Assembly: GCF_020181035.1 (NCBI RefSeq)
Contig: NZ_JAIQYY010000001.1
Coordinates: 403,190 to 467,189 of the forward strand
Direction: 5' to 3'
DNA length: 64,000 nt
DNA from: Streptomyces sp. CoH27
GTDB taxonomy: Bacteria; Actinomycetota; Actinomycetes; Streptomycetales; Streptomycetaceae
In this document: positions 8,774 to 18,298 of the stretch, piece after piece
How positions within the stretch are numbered: the first letter of the stretch is position 1
Layout of the letters: the number at the start of each line of letters is the position of its first letter
Position numbers and translations under genes: made by a program
Notes under the pieces: model-generated
Told to the model about the DNA's origin: nothing
Seen by the model: only the letters and a program-made list of their open reading frames with translations
Database searches by the model: none

Positions 8774-10144
8774 GTGATCCGCTTCCGCCACCTCGACCTG
8801 TCCCGCGCCGCACGCCGCGATCTGTACGCCGTCCTCGCCGCCGCTCTGCTCGTGACGGCGGCCGTCCTGGTCGGCCGGCACATCCAGGACACCCGGCACA
8901 CCCTGTACGTGCACTGGCCGCCGCTGTTCGCCGACTGGGACCCGCACCTCGGCCCCGGCACTCCGGCGGCCCTGGCGGTGGCCGCGGCCGTCGTGGCGTA
9001 CGGCCCCGCGCTCGCCGCCCGGCTGTCCTGGCGGGCGCTGCTCGCGGCGGTCTGGGCGAGCGCCGTGGCCTGGATCTTCTCCCTCGCGTCGATCGACGGC
9101 TGGCAGCGCGGCATCGCGGGCAGGCTCACCACGACCAACGAGTACCTGCGGGTCATCGGCCGCTTCCACGACATCCCGGCCACCCTGCGCGACTTCACCC
9201 ACCACATCGTCGACGGCACCCCTCACCCCTGGCCCGCGCACATCGCCGGGCACCCGCCGGCCGCCACGCTCACCTTCGTCCTGCTGGACCGGATCGGGCT
9301 GCGCGGCGGCGGCTGGGCCGGGGTGTGGGTCATCGTCGCGGGCGCGACGGGGTGTGCCGCCGTGCTGATCGCGATCCGGGCCCTCGCCGACGAGACGCTC
9401 GCGCGCCGGGCCGCGCCGTTCCTGGTGTCGGCCCCGGCCGCGGTGTGGCAGGGCGTCTCCGCGGACGGCTGGTTCGCCGCCGTCGCCGCCTGGTCCGTGG
9501 CCCTGCTCGCCCTCGCCGTGACGCGCCGCTCCCTGGGGTGCGCGGCGGCCTCGGGCCTGCTGTTCGGCCTGACCTGGTATCTGTCCTACGGCCTCACGCT
9601 CTTCGCACTGATCGGTGCGGCGGTGCTGGTGCTCGGCCGGTCCGGGCCGCGGGCGCGCCCTCTGCTGGTGCTGCCGCTGCTGGCCGGACTGGCCGTGGTC
9701 CCGGTGATGTTCGCGCTCGCCGGGTTCAACTGGTGGGAGGGCTACCACCTGCTCGTCACGCGTTACCACCAGGGCGTGGGCGGCACCCGCCCGTACGGCT
9801 ACTGGGTGTGGGCCAACCTCGCCTGTACAGCGATCATCACCGGCCCGGCCACGGTGGCGGGCCTGCGCCGTACGACCGCCGTGCTGCTGCGCCGCCGTGG
9901 CTCCCGGACCGCGCGGCCCGCTCCCGCGTCCGTCCGGCTCGCGGTCCTGGTGACGGCCGCCCTGCTCGCGCTGCTGATCGCCGACCTGTCCGGCATGAGC
10001 AAGGCGGAGACGGAACGCATCTGGCTGCCGTTCGCCCTGTGGCTGCTCCCGGCCTGCGCCCTGCTCCCCCGCCCCCGCGCCTGGCTCACCGCCCAGGCCG
10101 TGCTCGCCCTGCTCATCAATCACCTTCTTTTCACGGGCTGGTGA
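8774..10144 (+). CDS. GT-C-like polytopic membrane glycosyltransferase
   Basis: This 456-residue protein has about ten hydrophobic segments and resembles the polyprenyl-phosphate-dependent GT-C transferases (mannosyltransferase/ArnT style). The first extracytoplasmic loop after helix one (about residues 35-60) is polar and acidic (PLFADWDPHLGPG), where such enzymes place catalytic acidic residues. A second long loop around residues 110-160 contains HHIVDGTPHPWPAHIAGHPP. It shares the neighbourhood with GT2 and DUF2064 genes, a combination that suggests lipid-linked sugar transfer to a surface glycan. The substrate is unknown. Confidence 0.72.
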   Translation: MIRFRHLDLSRAARRDLYAVLAAALLVTAAVLVGRHIQDTRHTLYVHWPPLFADWDPHLGPGTPAALAVAAAVVAYGPALAARLSWRALLAAVWASAVAWIFSLASIDGWQRGIAGRLTTTNEYLRVIGRFHDIPATLRDFTHHIVDGTPHPWPAHIAGHPPAATLTFVLLDRIGLRGGGWAGVWVIVAGATGCAAVLIAIRALADETLARRAAPFLVSAPAAVWQGVSADGWFAAVAAWSVALLALAVTRRSLGCAAASGLLFGLTWYLSYGLTLFALIGAAVLVLGRSGPRARPLLVLPLLAGLAVVPVMFALAGFNWWEGYHLLVTRYHQGVGGTRPYGYWVWANLACTAIITGPATVAGLRRTTAVLLRRRGSRTARPAPASVRLAVLVTAALLALLIADLSGMSKAETERIWLPFALWLLPACALLPRPRAWLTAQAVLALLINHLLFTGW

Positions 10145-10170
10145 CGTGATGTCAACTGGCCTGCTCCTGC

Positions 10171-10207
10171 GTGACGGACGGTGCTACCAACCCATACCGC
10201 CCGTCAC
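10171..10207. terminator. Convergent stem-loop terminator candidate
   Basis: GTGACGGACGGT and ACCGCCCGTCAC can form a 12-bp stem with one mismatch and a 13-base loop. It sits between two convergent genes (stops at 10144 and 10229). Confidence 0.5.
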
Positions 10208-10228
10208 CCTGGCTGCTTGACGTCCTGA

Positions 10229-10687
10229 TTAGCAATCGGTATCCGCGTCCACGTTCTCGCCCTCGCCGGTCCGGTCGGCCAGGCGTTCGTACCGCTGCCG
10301 CGCGGCCTGCGGGGTGCCGAGGCCGAGTCCGAAGGCGACCTCGGGCCAGGTCATGCCCCGGCCGCGGGCCATCTTCATGAGACCGGCCTCCAGTTCGTCC
10401 AGTTCGGCCCGGACCAGCGGGACGAGGCTCAGCGCGGCCGTGATGTCCGCGTGGTCCACCTCCGGTTCCCCGTCGTCGAGCAGAGCGGCGCCGCTCATCA
10501 GGAAGGTCACCAGGCGGACGGCCTCGTGCGGTGCGAGGACCGACGGGTGCGTCTGGCGGCGCCGTTGCCCGTCTGTCGCCGCGTGCCGCTCGGCGATGCG
10601 GAAGAGGGAGGCGTGGACCCTTCGGGCGCGCGCCTCTTCCGGCCGCGGCGGAAGGAAGGGGTCGGTGGGGTCGGTGGTCGATGTCAT
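10229..10687 (-). CDS. Helix-turn-helix-like regulatory protein, family unknown
   Basis: This protein of 152 residues starts at MTSTTDPTDP. The C-terminal part (MTWPEVAFGLGLGTPQAARQ) looks like a helix-turn-helix, and the middle is helical and acidic (AALSLVPLVRAELDELEAGL). No standard regulator domain is recognised, but Streptomyces has many similar small DNA-binding proteins. A perfect inverted repeat about 45 bp upstream (10732-10750) could be its own operator. The longer frame from 10762 runs over that repeat and is less likely. Confidence 0.6.
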   Translation of the reverse strand: MTSTTDPTDPFLPPRPEEARARRVHASLFRIAERHAATDGQRRRQTHPSVLAPHEAVRLVTFLMSGAALLDDGEPEVDHADITAALSLVPLVRAELDELEAGLMKMARGRGMTWPEVAFGLGLGTPQAARQRYERLADRTGEGENVDADTDC

Positions 10688-10731
10688 GAGGCAAGCATCG
10701 AGTTCAGCATGACATGGCGTCAACTTGTTAT

Positions 10732-10750
10732 TGTGAACGATCTGTTCACA
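10732..10750. promoter_or_regulatory. Perfect inverted repeat, probable operator
   Basis: TGTGAAC and GTTCACA are separated by GATCT. The repeat lies upstream of the HTH-like gene and downstream of the acyl-CoA ligase stop, so it probably controls the former. Confidence 0.5.
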
Positions 10751-10766
10751 CCTGGGTGTCACACCC

Positions 10767-12260
10767 TCAGGAGGCCGGTGCGGTGATCTCCCGCTTGAGG
10801 ATCTTGCCGCTCGGGCCCATGGGCAGCGCGTCGGTCAGCCAGACCCGGCGCGGGTACTTGTAGGCGGCCACCCGGTCGCGGACGAACCGCTGCAACTCCT
10901 CGGTGTCCGCCCGGGCGCCGGGGCGCAGCACCACCGCGGCCGCCACCTCCTCGCCCAGCCGCTCGTCGGGCACGCCGAGGACGGCGGCAAGGGCGACGGC
11001 CGGGTGCTCGTGCAGGACCTCCTCGATCTCGCGCGGGTAGACGTTGTAGCCGCCGCGGATGATCAGGTCCTTCTTCCGGTCCACGATGTAGAGGTAGCCG
11101 TCCTCGTCCCGGCGGGCCAGGTCGCCGGTGCGCAGCCAGCCGTCGGGAATGGTGGCGGCCGTCTCCTCGGGGCGGTTCCAGTACTCCTTCATCACGTTCG
11201 GCCCGCGCACGGCCAGTTCGCCGGTCTCGCCCGGCGCGACGTCCCGGCCGGTCTCGTCCAGCAGCCGGACCTCGACGTCACGGATCGGCGTACCGACGGA
11301 ACCCGGCTTGCGCGGCCGGTCGGGGTGGTTGAAGGAAACGACCGGGCTGGTCTCGGACATGCCGAAGCCCTCCAGCACCATGCAGCCGAAGCGCCGCTCG
11401 AACCCGTGCAGGACCTCCACGGGCAGGGAGGCGCCGCCCGAGATGCACATGCGCAGGCTGGACACATCGGCCTCGGCCGCGCCGGGGTGCTGGAGCAGTG
11501 CCGCGTACATGGTGGGGACGCCCTCGAAGACGGTGGCCCGGTCGCGGGCGATGGCGTCGAGCACCGCGGCCGGCTCGAAGCGCGGGACCAGGGTGAGCGC
11601 AGCGCCGCTGCGGACGGCGACGTTCATCGTGCAGGTCTGTCCGAAGATGTGGAACAGCGGCAGACAGCCGACGATCACGTCCTCGCCGGTCAGCCGCTGG
11701 ACCTCGGTGACATTGACCTCGGTGTTGTGGCGCAGCCCGGCGTGGGTGAGCGCGGCGCCCTTGGGGCGGCCGGTGGTGCCGGAGGTGTAGAGCAGTACGG
11801 CGATGTCGTCGCCGGCGGCGGGCGCCACCTCGTACCGCGGCTCCAGACGCGCCAGTTCGGCGGCGAACGCGGCGGGCTCGACCGCCAGGTGCCGCACCCC
11901 TGCGGCGGCCGCGCCCGCGCCGCCCTCGCCGGGCGCCTGGTGCCACTCGAAGAGCAGCACGGCACCGGAGTCCCGCAGGTGGTAGGCGGTCTCGCGCTCC
12001 TTCAGCAGCGGGTTCATCGGTACGACGATGCCGCCGGCGCGCAGGACGGCGTAGTACAGGACGACGAACTCGGGCACGTTCGGGAGCATCAGCGCGACCC
12101 GGTCGCCGGTGCACAGGCCCTCGGTGCGCAGCAGGGCGGCGGCCTGGGCGCTGAGCCGGTCCAGTTCGGCGTAGGTGGTGGTCACCGGCCCCAGGCGCAG
12201 CGCCGGACGGTCGGGCAGGCGCCGCGCCGTGTCCACCAGAAAGTCCGCCAGATTGGCCAT
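10767..12260 (-). CDS. Acyl-CoA ligase (AMP-dependent synthetase)
   Basis: This 497-residue member of the ANL superfamily activates a carboxylic acid, probably a fatty acid, to an acyl-AMP and then an acyl-CoA. The P-loop is [18 protein letters not shown]. The adenylate region reads GFGMSETSP, the hinge is [20 protein letters not shown], and the C-terminal catalytic lysine lies in [13 protein letters not shown]. The start at 12260 ([14 protein letters not shown]) has a GGAGG site five bases upstream. It is divergent from a PucR-type regulator, and a 16-bp palindrome between them suggests shared control. Confidence 0.92.
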   Translation of the reverse strand: MANLADFLVDTARRLPDRPALRLGPVTTTYAELDRLSAQAAALLRTEGLCTGDRVALMLPNVPEFVVLYYAVLRAGGIVVPMNPLLKERETAYHLRDSGAVLLFEWHQAPGEGGAGAAAAGVRHLAVEPAAFAAELARLEPRYEVAPAAGDDIAVLLYTSGTTGRPKGAALTHAGLRHNTEVNVTEVQRLTGEDVIVGCLPLFHIFGQTCTMNVAVRSGAALTLVPRFEPAAVLDAIARDRATVFEGVPTMYAALLQHPGAAEADVSSLRMCISGGASLPVEVLHGFERRFGCMVLEGFGMSETSPVVSFNHPDRPRKPGSVGTPIRDVEVRLLDETGRDVAPGETGELAVRGPNVMKEYWNRPEETAATIPDGWLRTGDLARRDEDGYLYIVDRKKDLIIRGGYNVYPREIEEVLHEHPAVALAAVLGVPDERLGEEVAAAVVLRPGARADTEELQRFVRDRVAAYKYPRRVWLTDALPMGPSGKILKREITAPAS

Positions 12261-12380
12261 GATGCCTCCTCGCACCCCTGCTCCCGGCGCGCCACGGGTC
12301 CCGCCGCCGACGCTCACGGCATGGTCGCCCGCGCGCTCACGGTCGTCCATGGCGGCGCCCACAGTCCACGACCCCCGCAT

Positions 12381-12396
12381 TTGTCCCTAGGAACAA
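12381..12396. promoter_or_regulatory. 16-bp palindrome between acyl-CoA ligase and PucR genes
   Basis: TTGTCCCTAGGAACAA is palindromic except for one base pair. It lies 11 bp upstream of the -10 box of the regulator gene, in the divergent intergenic region, as expected for an autoregulatory operator. Confidence 0.5.
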
Positions 12397-12407
12397 TCAA
12401 CCCCTCG

Positions 12408-12419
12408 TAAGCTGCACGT
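12408..12419 (+). promoter_or_regulatory. -10 box of a probable leaderless promoter
   Basis: TAAGCT is followed by six bases and the ATG at 12420, with no ribosome-binding site. Confidence 0.45.
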
Positions 12420-13586
12420 ATGGGTCTGCGGAATGTGGGCGCGGCATTGCGTGGCCGCCTCCCGGAGCTGGGCGTGCGCATGGCCGAGCGCATCCGGGCG
12501 GAGGTCGAGTCGTACGCGGACGACGCGCTGATCCCCTTCGCGTCGCTCAAGGAGTCCTGCGAGGACAACGCCGATCTGCTCCTCGGCCGGTTCGCCTACG
12601 GAAGCGAGCCCGATGTGGGCGCCGCGGTGCAGACCGGGCGCCTGCGCGCGGAGCAGGGGGTGCCGCTGGCGGACACGCTCCACGCCTACCGGGTCGGTTT
12701 CGGGCTGTTCTGGTCGGAGGTGGTCGACGAGGCCCGTCGGCATCCGGACGTCACGGACGCCGACCTGGTGGCCGGTTCCTCGGAGGTGTGGGCCCTGTTC
12801 GGCCGGTACGCGGAGGCGGTGGCGGCCGCGTACCGGGAGGCCAGCGCGGAGCTGGCGCTGCAGCGCGAGGCACGCCGGTCGGCGCTGGCCGAGGCGCTGT
12901 TCACAGGCGCGCTCGCGGACCGTACGACGCCGTGGGAGGCGGCCCGGCAGCTCGGTCTGCCGGAGCGCGGCCCGTACGCGGTCGTGGCCGCCGCCGTGCC
13001 GGATCCCGGTCAGGAACCACTGCCCGGCATCGAGGCGGCGCTGCTCCGGTCCGGGGTGTCGTCGGTCTGGCGGCTGCTGCCGGACCAGCAGATCGGGCTG
13101 GTCTCGCTCGCGCACCGGGATTCGGAGTCGGTGAGTCTGCGGGCGCTGCGCCGGCATCGTGCCCGGGTCGGGGTCAGCCCGCGCTTCGACTCGCTGCGGG
13201 ACACCCCGCAGGCGCTGCGCTTCGCGCGGCTGGCCCTGGCCGGACCGCCCGGCGACGGGCCGGGGGTCACGCGCTTCGACGACAGTCCGCTGGCCATGCT
13301 GGTCGCCGCGGCCCCGGCGGAGGCGAGCCGGCTGGTCGAGGTCGCCCTGGGTCCGGTGCTCGCCCTGCCGCAGGCGGAACGGGGGCGGCTGCTGCGGACG
13401 CTGGGCCACTGGTTCACCGCGGGCGGCGTGGCAGCCGACGCGGCGGACTGTCTCTTCGTCCATCCCAACACCGTCCGCTACCGGCTTCGCCGCATCGAGG
13501 AGCTGACGGGCCGCTCCCTCTCGGACCCGTCCACGCTGGCCGACCTGGGCGCCGCACTGTACTCCCTGCGGCTGCTGCCGTCCTGA
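12420..13586 (+). CDS. PucR/CdaR-family transcriptional regulator
   Basis: This 388-residue protein has the layout of Streptomyces PucR-type regulators. An N-terminal helical domain of about 150 residues (RsbRD-like) is followed by a GGDEF-related middle region and a C-terminal PucR helix-turn-helix. The last reads LFVHPNTVRYRLRRIEELTG, the best signature of the family. The genes face away from each other, so the likely target is the acyl-CoA ligase, with an acid or acyl derivative as effector; this is inferred. Confidence 0.88.
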   Translation: MGLRNVGAALRGRLPELGVRMAERIRAEVESYADDALIPFASLKESCEDNADLLLGRFAYGSEPDVGAAVQTGRLRAEQGVPLADTLHAYRVGFGLFWSEVVDEARRHPDVTDADLVAGSSEVWALFGRYAEAVAAAYREASAELALQREARRSALAEALFTGALADRTTPWEAARQLGLPERGPYAVVAAAVPDPGQEPLPGIEAALLRSGVSSVWRLLPDQQIGLVSLAHRDSESVSLRALRRHRARVGVSPRFDSLRDTPQALRFARLALAGPPGDGPGVTRFDDSPLAMLVAAAPAEASRLVEVALGPVLALPQAERGRLLRTLGHWFTAGGVAADAADCLFVHPNTVRYRLRRIEELTGRSLSDPSTLADLGAALYSLRLLPS

Positions 13587-13616
13587 GCGGGCGTCAACGG
13601 GGCACTGGGAGGTCGG

Positions 13617-14369
13617 TCAGGAGTGCTGTCCGGGCGCCGGAAGCCGGTACACCGACACATGTGAACGCGACTCGGCGGTGAACGCGCCGCCCTCCCAGTC
13701 GGCGTGCCGGGACTCCAGCTCGAATCCGGCCAGTTGGGCCATGAGGTCGAGTTCGGCCGGCCAGATGTAGCGATGCGGGCTGCGGTACAGCTCGGCGCGC
13801 TCGGTGTCGTCGAAGCGGACGTGGTGCGACACGACGCGCTGGTCGAGGACGTCGTAGGTGTCGAGGCCGATGTAGCCGGCGTCGGCGCGCCAGACGGTGG
13901 CTGTCTTGCCCGGCGGGAGGGTGCGCAGCTCGGGCACCCACAGCTCGATCACGAAGCGGCCGCCGGGGCCGAGATGGCGGGCGGCGTTGCGGAAGCACTC
14001 GACCTGCTCGGCCTGGGTGAGCAGATTGGAGATCGTGTTGTAGACGAGGTAGACGAGGCGGTACGTCCCCGGGGCGGCGGTCGTCGCCATGTCGCCGATG
14101 ACCACGGGGATGGCCGCCGCGTCGGCCTTGGTCCGCAGTCGCTCCACCATCGGCTCGGACAACTCGATGCCGGTGACGGGGACTCCGCGCTCGGCGAGCG
14201 GGACGGCGACGCGTCCGGTCCCGATCGCGAACTCCAGCGCCGCTCCGCCGCCCGCCAGCTCGGCGAGCCGCGCCACCGTGGGCTCCAAGACCTCCGGTGC
14301 GAACATCCCGGTACCTGGTGTGTCGTAGCGCCGGGCGGTGGCGGCGTCCCAGATGTCCTTCTGCTCCAT
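13617..14369 (-). CDS. Class I SAM-dependent methyltransferase
   Basis: This protein of about 250 residues begins at MEQKDIWDAATARRYD. The SAM-binding loop is ALEFAIGTGRVAVPLAERG, followed by VTGIELSEPMV and the acidic VVIGDMATT. Then comes GGRFVIELWVP. This is the common Methyltransf_25/11 fold. Family members act on small molecules, and no substrate can be read from the sequence. An alternative start at 14450 would add 27 Arg/Ser-rich residues without support. It is convergent with the PucR gene, 30 bp away. Confidence 0.85.
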   Translation of the reverse strand: MEQKDIWDAATARRYDTPGTGMFAPEVLEPTVARLAELAGGGAALEFAIGTGRVAVPLAERGVPVTGIELSEPMVERLRTKADAAAIPVVIGDMATTAAPGTYRLVYLVYNTISNLLTQAEQVECFRNAARHLGPGGRFVIELWVPELRTLPPGKTATVWRADAGYIGLDTYDVLDQRVVSHHVRFDDTERAELYRSPHRYIWPAELDLMAQLAGFELESRHADWEGGAFTAESRSHVSVYRLPAPGQHS

Positions 14370-14506
14370 GGCACCAACTCTCGTCGCACGGCTCCGAGTT
14401 GTCGACTCGGTTTCGGCCAGGCACTCCTGTCTCTCCCCTGCCATTGACACCAGGAGTCAGTCCTCTACGGTGGATCCCCGCACAGCATGTCGCACAGCTT
14501 TCGATA

Positions 14507-14528
14507 TTTCGAACATGCCGTTTCGAAC
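14507..14528. promoter_or_regulatory. Direct repeats upstream of the GH127 gene
   Basis: TTTCGAAC occurs at 14507-14514 and again at 14521-14528, and TTTCGATA lies just before at 14499. Similar TTTCGAAAC and TTCGAA sequences lie upstream of the xylanase gene in this window, suggesting a shared carbohydrate-response regulator. Confidence 0.45.
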
Positions 14529-14591
14529 GACGCGCACGTGGGGCGGGGACCGGGACTCCCCGCCCCACGCCATCGACATGCGGAGGACTTC

Positions 14592-17120
14592 GTGACCCCA
14601 CCCCTCGGCAGACGCTCTTTCCTGACCGCGGCCGGCGCCACCGCGGCGGCCCTGACGGTGACCGACGGCGTCGCCGCCCACGCGACACCCCACCGGACCG
14701 GAGCGCCGCGCCGGCAGGCCGCCCGGGTACAGCCGTTCCCGCTCACCGCGGTCACCCTGCTGGCCGGGCCGTTCCAGGACAACCAGCGTCGCAACACCGC
14801 CTACTTGCGTTTCGTCGACATCGACCGGCTGCTGCACACCTTCCGGCGGAACGTCGGCCTGCCCAGCACCGCCCAGCCCTGCGGTGGCTGGGAGGCGCCG
14901 AGCGTCGAGCTGCGCGGGCACTCCACCGGGCATCTGCTCTCCGGTCTCGCCCTCGCCTACGCGAACACGGGCGACACGGCGTTGCGCGACAAGGGCCGCA
15001 GCCTCGTCGCCGCGCTGGCCGCCTGCCAGGCCGCGTCACCGTCGGCCGGTTACGGCAAGGGGTATCTGTCGGCGTTCCCCGAGAGCTTCTTCGACCGGCT
15101 GGAGGCCGGAACGGGCGTCTGGGCGCCGTACTACACAATCCACAAGATCATGGCGGGCTTGGTCGAGCAGTACCGGCTGGCCGGGAACAGTCAGGCCCTC
15201 GACGTGGTGCTACACCTCGCTCAGTGGGTCGACACCCGGACCGGCAAGCTGAGTTACGCGCAGATGCAGCAGGTGCTGGAGACCGAGTTCGGCGGGATGA
15301 ACGACGTCCTCGCCGATCTGCACACGATCACCGGGGACGCCGTCTGGCTGGAGGTCGCCGAACGCTTCACCCACGCCCGGGTCTTCGACCCCCTGGCCGC
15401 CGGCCAGGATCAGCTCGCCGGGCTGCACGCCAACACCCAGATCCCGAAGATGGTCGGCGCGATGCGGCTGTGGCAGGAGGGCCTGACCGACCGGTACCGC
15501 ACCATCGCCCAGAACTTCTGGCAGATCGTCACCGACCACCACTCGTACGTCATCGGCGGCAACAGCAACGGCGAGGCCTTCCACGAACCGGATGTCGTCG
15601 CCGGGCAGTTGTCCAACCGCACCTGCGAGAACTGCAACAGCTACAACATGCTCAAGCTGACCCGGCTGCTGCACTTCGAGAACCCGGACCGCACCGACCT
15701 GCTCGACTACTACGAACGCACCCTGTTCAACCAGATGCTCGGTGAGCAGGACCCGGACTCGGCGCACGGCTTCAACATCTACTACACGGGCCTCGGCCCG
15801 GGTTCATTCAAGCAACAGCCGTCCTTCATGGGGACGGATCCCAACGCGTACTCGACCGACTACGACAACTTCTCCTGCGATCACGGCACCGGCATGGAGA
15901 CCCAGGCGAAGTTCGCGGACACGATCTACACGCACGACCGACAGCGGCTGCTGGTCAACCTGTTCATCCCCTCGGAGGTGCACTGGCAGGAGCAGGGCAT
16001 CACCTGGCGGCAGACCACCCGGCTGCCCGACTCCGCCTCGACCGTCCTCACCGTCACCGCCGGAAGCGCGCGGCACGAGCTGCTGGTACGCATCCCGGCC
16101 TGGGCCTCCGGAGCGAGCGTCAGGCTGAACGGCCATTCGGTCAAGAGCCGTCTATCAGCGGGTAGTTGGCAGAGCTTCGACCGCGCCTGGAAGACCGGCG
16201 ACCGGGTCGAGGTCACCCTGCCGATGCGGACGACCGTCGAGGCCACCCCCGACGACCCGGACGTCCAGGCCGTCCTGCACGGTCCGGTGGTGCTGGCCGG
16301 GGCGTACGGCACCACCCAGAGCCGCTCGATGCCCCGGCTGGCCCCCGGCACCATCCGGCAGACGTCGGCCGACCCCCTGCGGTTCACGGCGACGGCCGAC
16401 AACGAGACGGTGACGCTGCTGCCCATCGCCCGGGTCCACCACCAGTACTACAACGTCTACTGGCTGACCGGCCGGCCCCCGTCCCCGCCACCGGCGTTCG
16501 CCGCCTGGCACCGCTTCGACGAGACGTCCGGCACGACGGCCGCCGACGCCACCGGGAACGGGAAGACAGCGACCCTGACCGGCGGAGCCTCCTGGACGCA
16601 GGGCCACCTCGCGGGCGCCGTCGCCCTGGACGGCACGGACGGCCATGTCGCCCTCGCCGACGACCTGCTGGCGGGCGCCTCCGCCTACTCGGTCGCCACC
16701 TGGGTCAACCTCGCCGGGCAACCGGCCACCTGGAGCCGGATCTTCGATTTCGGCACCGGCGTGAACGCCAACATGTTCCTCACCCCGCTCAGCGACGCGG
16801 GAACCCTGCGCTACGCGATCACCACGAGCGGCGGCGGCGCGGAGCAGCGCATCGACGCCGGCCCGCTGCCGACGGACCGCTGGGTCCATGTGGCCGTCAC
16901 CTACGGCGGGGGCACGGCCGTGCTGTACGCCGACGGCCGCGAAGTGGGCCGCAACACGGCCGTCTCCGTCGAGCCCCGCGACTTCGGCAATCACATCCGG
17001 GCCAACTACATCGGCCGGTCGCAGTACCAGGACCCGTATCTGAAGGCGGCGGTCGACGACTTCCGGGTCTACGGCAAGACGTTGACCGCGGCCGAGGTCA
17101 CGGCCCTGGCCGGCGCGTAG
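14592..17120 (+). CDS. Secreted GH127 (DUF1680) glycoside hydrolase with C-terminal LamG-like domain
   Basis: This 842-residue protein starts at a GTG with GGAGG upstream. A Tat signal peptide is clear (GRRSFLTAAGATAAALTV). The large central part matches the beta-L-arabinofuranosidase-type DUF1680 family (for example GGWEAPSVELRGHSTGHLLS and TCENCNSYNMLKLTRLL, where a Glu-Cys site is expected). Residues from about 680 form a concanavalin-like LamG domain (AWHRFDETSGTTAADATGNG to DDFRVYGKTLTAAEVTAL) likely to bind polysaccharide. It should release L-arabinose-type residues from plant polymers outside the cell. A gutted GH2 gene follows. Confidence 0.87.
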   Translation: MTPPLGRRSFLTAAGATAAALTVTDGVAAHATPHRTGAPRRQAARVQPFPLTAVTLLAGPFQDNQRRNTAYLRFVDIDRLLHTFRRNVGLPSTAQPCGGWEAPSVELRGHSTGHLLSGLALAYANTGDTALRDKGRSLVAALAACQAASPSAGYGKGYLSAFPESFFDRLEAGTGVWAPYYTIHKIMAGLVEQYRLAGNSQALDVVLHLAQWVDTRTGKLSYAQMQQVLETEFGGMNDVLADLHTITGDAVWLEVAERFTHARVFDPLAAGQDQLAGLHANTQIPKMVGAMRLWQEGLTDRYRTIAQNFWQIVTDHHSYVIGGNSNGEAFHEPDVVAGQLSNRTCENCNSYNMLKLTRLLHFENPDRTDLLDYYERTLFNQMLGEQDPDSAHGFNIYYTGLGPGSFKQQPSFMGTDPNAYSTDYDNFSCDHGTGMETQAKFADTIYTHDRQRLLVNLFIPSEVHWQEQGITWRQTTRLPDSASTVLTVTAGSARHELLVRIPAWASGASVRLNGHSVKSRLSAGSWQSFDRAWKTGDRVEVTLPMRTTVEATPDDPDVQAVLHGPVVLAGAYGTTQSRSMPRLAPGTIRQTSADPLRFTATADNETVTLLPIARVHHQYYNVYWLTGRPPSPPPAFAAWHRFDETSGTTAADATGNGKTATLTGGASWTQGHLAGAVALDGTDGHVALADDLLAGASAYSVATWVNLAGQPATWSRIFDFGTGVNANMFLTPLSDAGTLRYAITTSGGGAEQRIDAGPLPTDRWVHVAVTYGGGTAVLYADGREVGRNTAVSVEPRDFGNHIRANYIGRSQYQDPYLKAAVDDFRVYGKTLTAAEVTALAGA

Positions 17121-17170
17121 CCGAGCACGCGGCACACCTGTCCGCATTCCTTTGCCCAGCAGGAGAGACG

Positions 17171-17573
17171 GTGACGGGACAGAGAGACGGCCGGGGTGTC
17201 ACCCGACGGCAGGCGCTCGCGCCCGCCACCGCCGCCCTGATCGGCGTGCGCAAGCCGCAGAACCACTGGCGGGCCGCACGAGCCGCGACGCCCTGGCCCA
17301 TGTCCAGGTGGAGGTCACGGACCACCGGGGCCGGCTCGTGCCCGACGCGACGGTCGAGGTGGCCTTCGACGTGACGGGCGCGGGCGAACTCGCGGGGGTC
17401 GCGAGCGGCAACCCGCACAACGTGGACAGCTTCCGGCAGCCGCGCCGCCACACCTGGCACGGCCGCGCCCTGGCGATCCTGCGCCCCGCGAAGCGACCGG
17501 GCCGCCTCACCCTCTCGGCGACCGCCCCGGGCCTGCGCCGGCCACGCTCACCCTGCCGGTGACGGCACTCTGA
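17171..17573 (+). pseudogene. Internally deleted GH2-type glycoside hydrolase
   Basis: A GTG with AGGAGA upstream opens a Tat-like signal (GVTRRQALAPATAALIGV). After about 30 residues the sequence jumps to the C-terminal end of a GH2 beta-galactosidase-type protein in another frame (VQVEVTDHRGRLVPDATVEV, GELAGVASGNPHNVDSFRQP, WHGRALAILRP). The last residues, ATLTLPVTAL and a stop, lie in a third frame. The catalytic core of several hundred residues is missing. This was probably once a second enzyme in an operon with the GH127 gene. The reading is from recognisable motifs only. Confidence 0.6.
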
Positions 17574-17643
17574 CGGCTCCGGCGCAGGCCCGGCCGACGT
17601 GATCCGCCGGCCGGCGCTCCAGCCGCGCGCGTACGACCGCCGC

Positions 17644-18198
17644 TCACAGGGAGATGTCGATGTCCTCGACGTCGGTGAACTCCACCAGCAGTCCCTGGGC
17701 GCGGCGGCCGGCGTCGCGGAAGTACATCTCGCCCAGCCCCTCGGCGGCGATCCGCTGCAGCTGGGACTCGGTGGCGCCCTGGTCGCGGGCGGCGAAGAGA
17801 CGCTCGGCCCAGCGGGGCGGCAGGGCCTGGGTGATGTGGCGCAGCCGGGCGTCGTCCGTGGTTCCCGGTGCCGCCGTGAAGCCGAACCGGGCGCGCGCCG
17901 AGACGATGATGCCCTCCGCCGTGGCGGCCCGGTCCCTGGCCCGCGCCCGCACCTGCGGCTGCCAGCGCTGCCGCACCTCGTGCTCCAGCCGCGCGGCGAG
18001 GTCCTTGCGCGGGTGTTTGAGCGTGCCGACCACGTACCGCTCCACGGTGCGCTGCGAGACACCCAGCAGCTCGGCGGCCTGTCGGGTGCCCTTGAGCTGC
18101 CGTACCAGGTACTTCATCCGGGCTTGCGCGGACTTGGGGACGGGGCGGGTGAACGCCCCTTCCAGCGCCCGGTCCAGACTCTCCCCGACGGTGTCCAC
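17644..18198 (-). CDS. tpg: Telomere terminal protein Tpg homologue
   Basis: This 184-residue protein closely matches the Streptomyces terminal protein that caps linear replicon ends and primes end patching. It shows the family N-terminus (SLDRALEGAFTRPVPKSAQ), an HTH-like segment (AAELLGVSQRTVERYV, residues 41-56), RARFGFTAAPGTTDDARLR and the C-terminal GLGEMYFRDAGRRA and VEFTDVEDIDI. The length equals that of known Tpg. Known tpg genes usually sit beside tap, but no tap is present here. It starts at GTG with GAGAGGAG upstream. It may be a chromosomal or relocated plasmid copy. Confidence 0.88.
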   Translation of the reverse strand: MDTVGESLDRALEGAFTRPVPKSAQARMKYLVRQLKGTRQAAELLGVSQRTVERYVVGTLKHPRKDLAARLEHEVRQRWQPQVRARARDRAATAEGIIVSARARFGFTAAPGTTDDARLRHITQALPPRWAERLFAARDQGATESQLQRIAAEGLGEMYFRDAGRRAQGLLVEFTDVEDIDISL

Positions 18199-18298
18199 GG
18201 GCTTCTCCTCTCCACGTCGAGGCGACTCGCGGCGGCCGTCTCGCTGGTCAGCCTATGCGACGCGGCCGACGCTGCAGGCCACTCGCGCCACACCTTCT

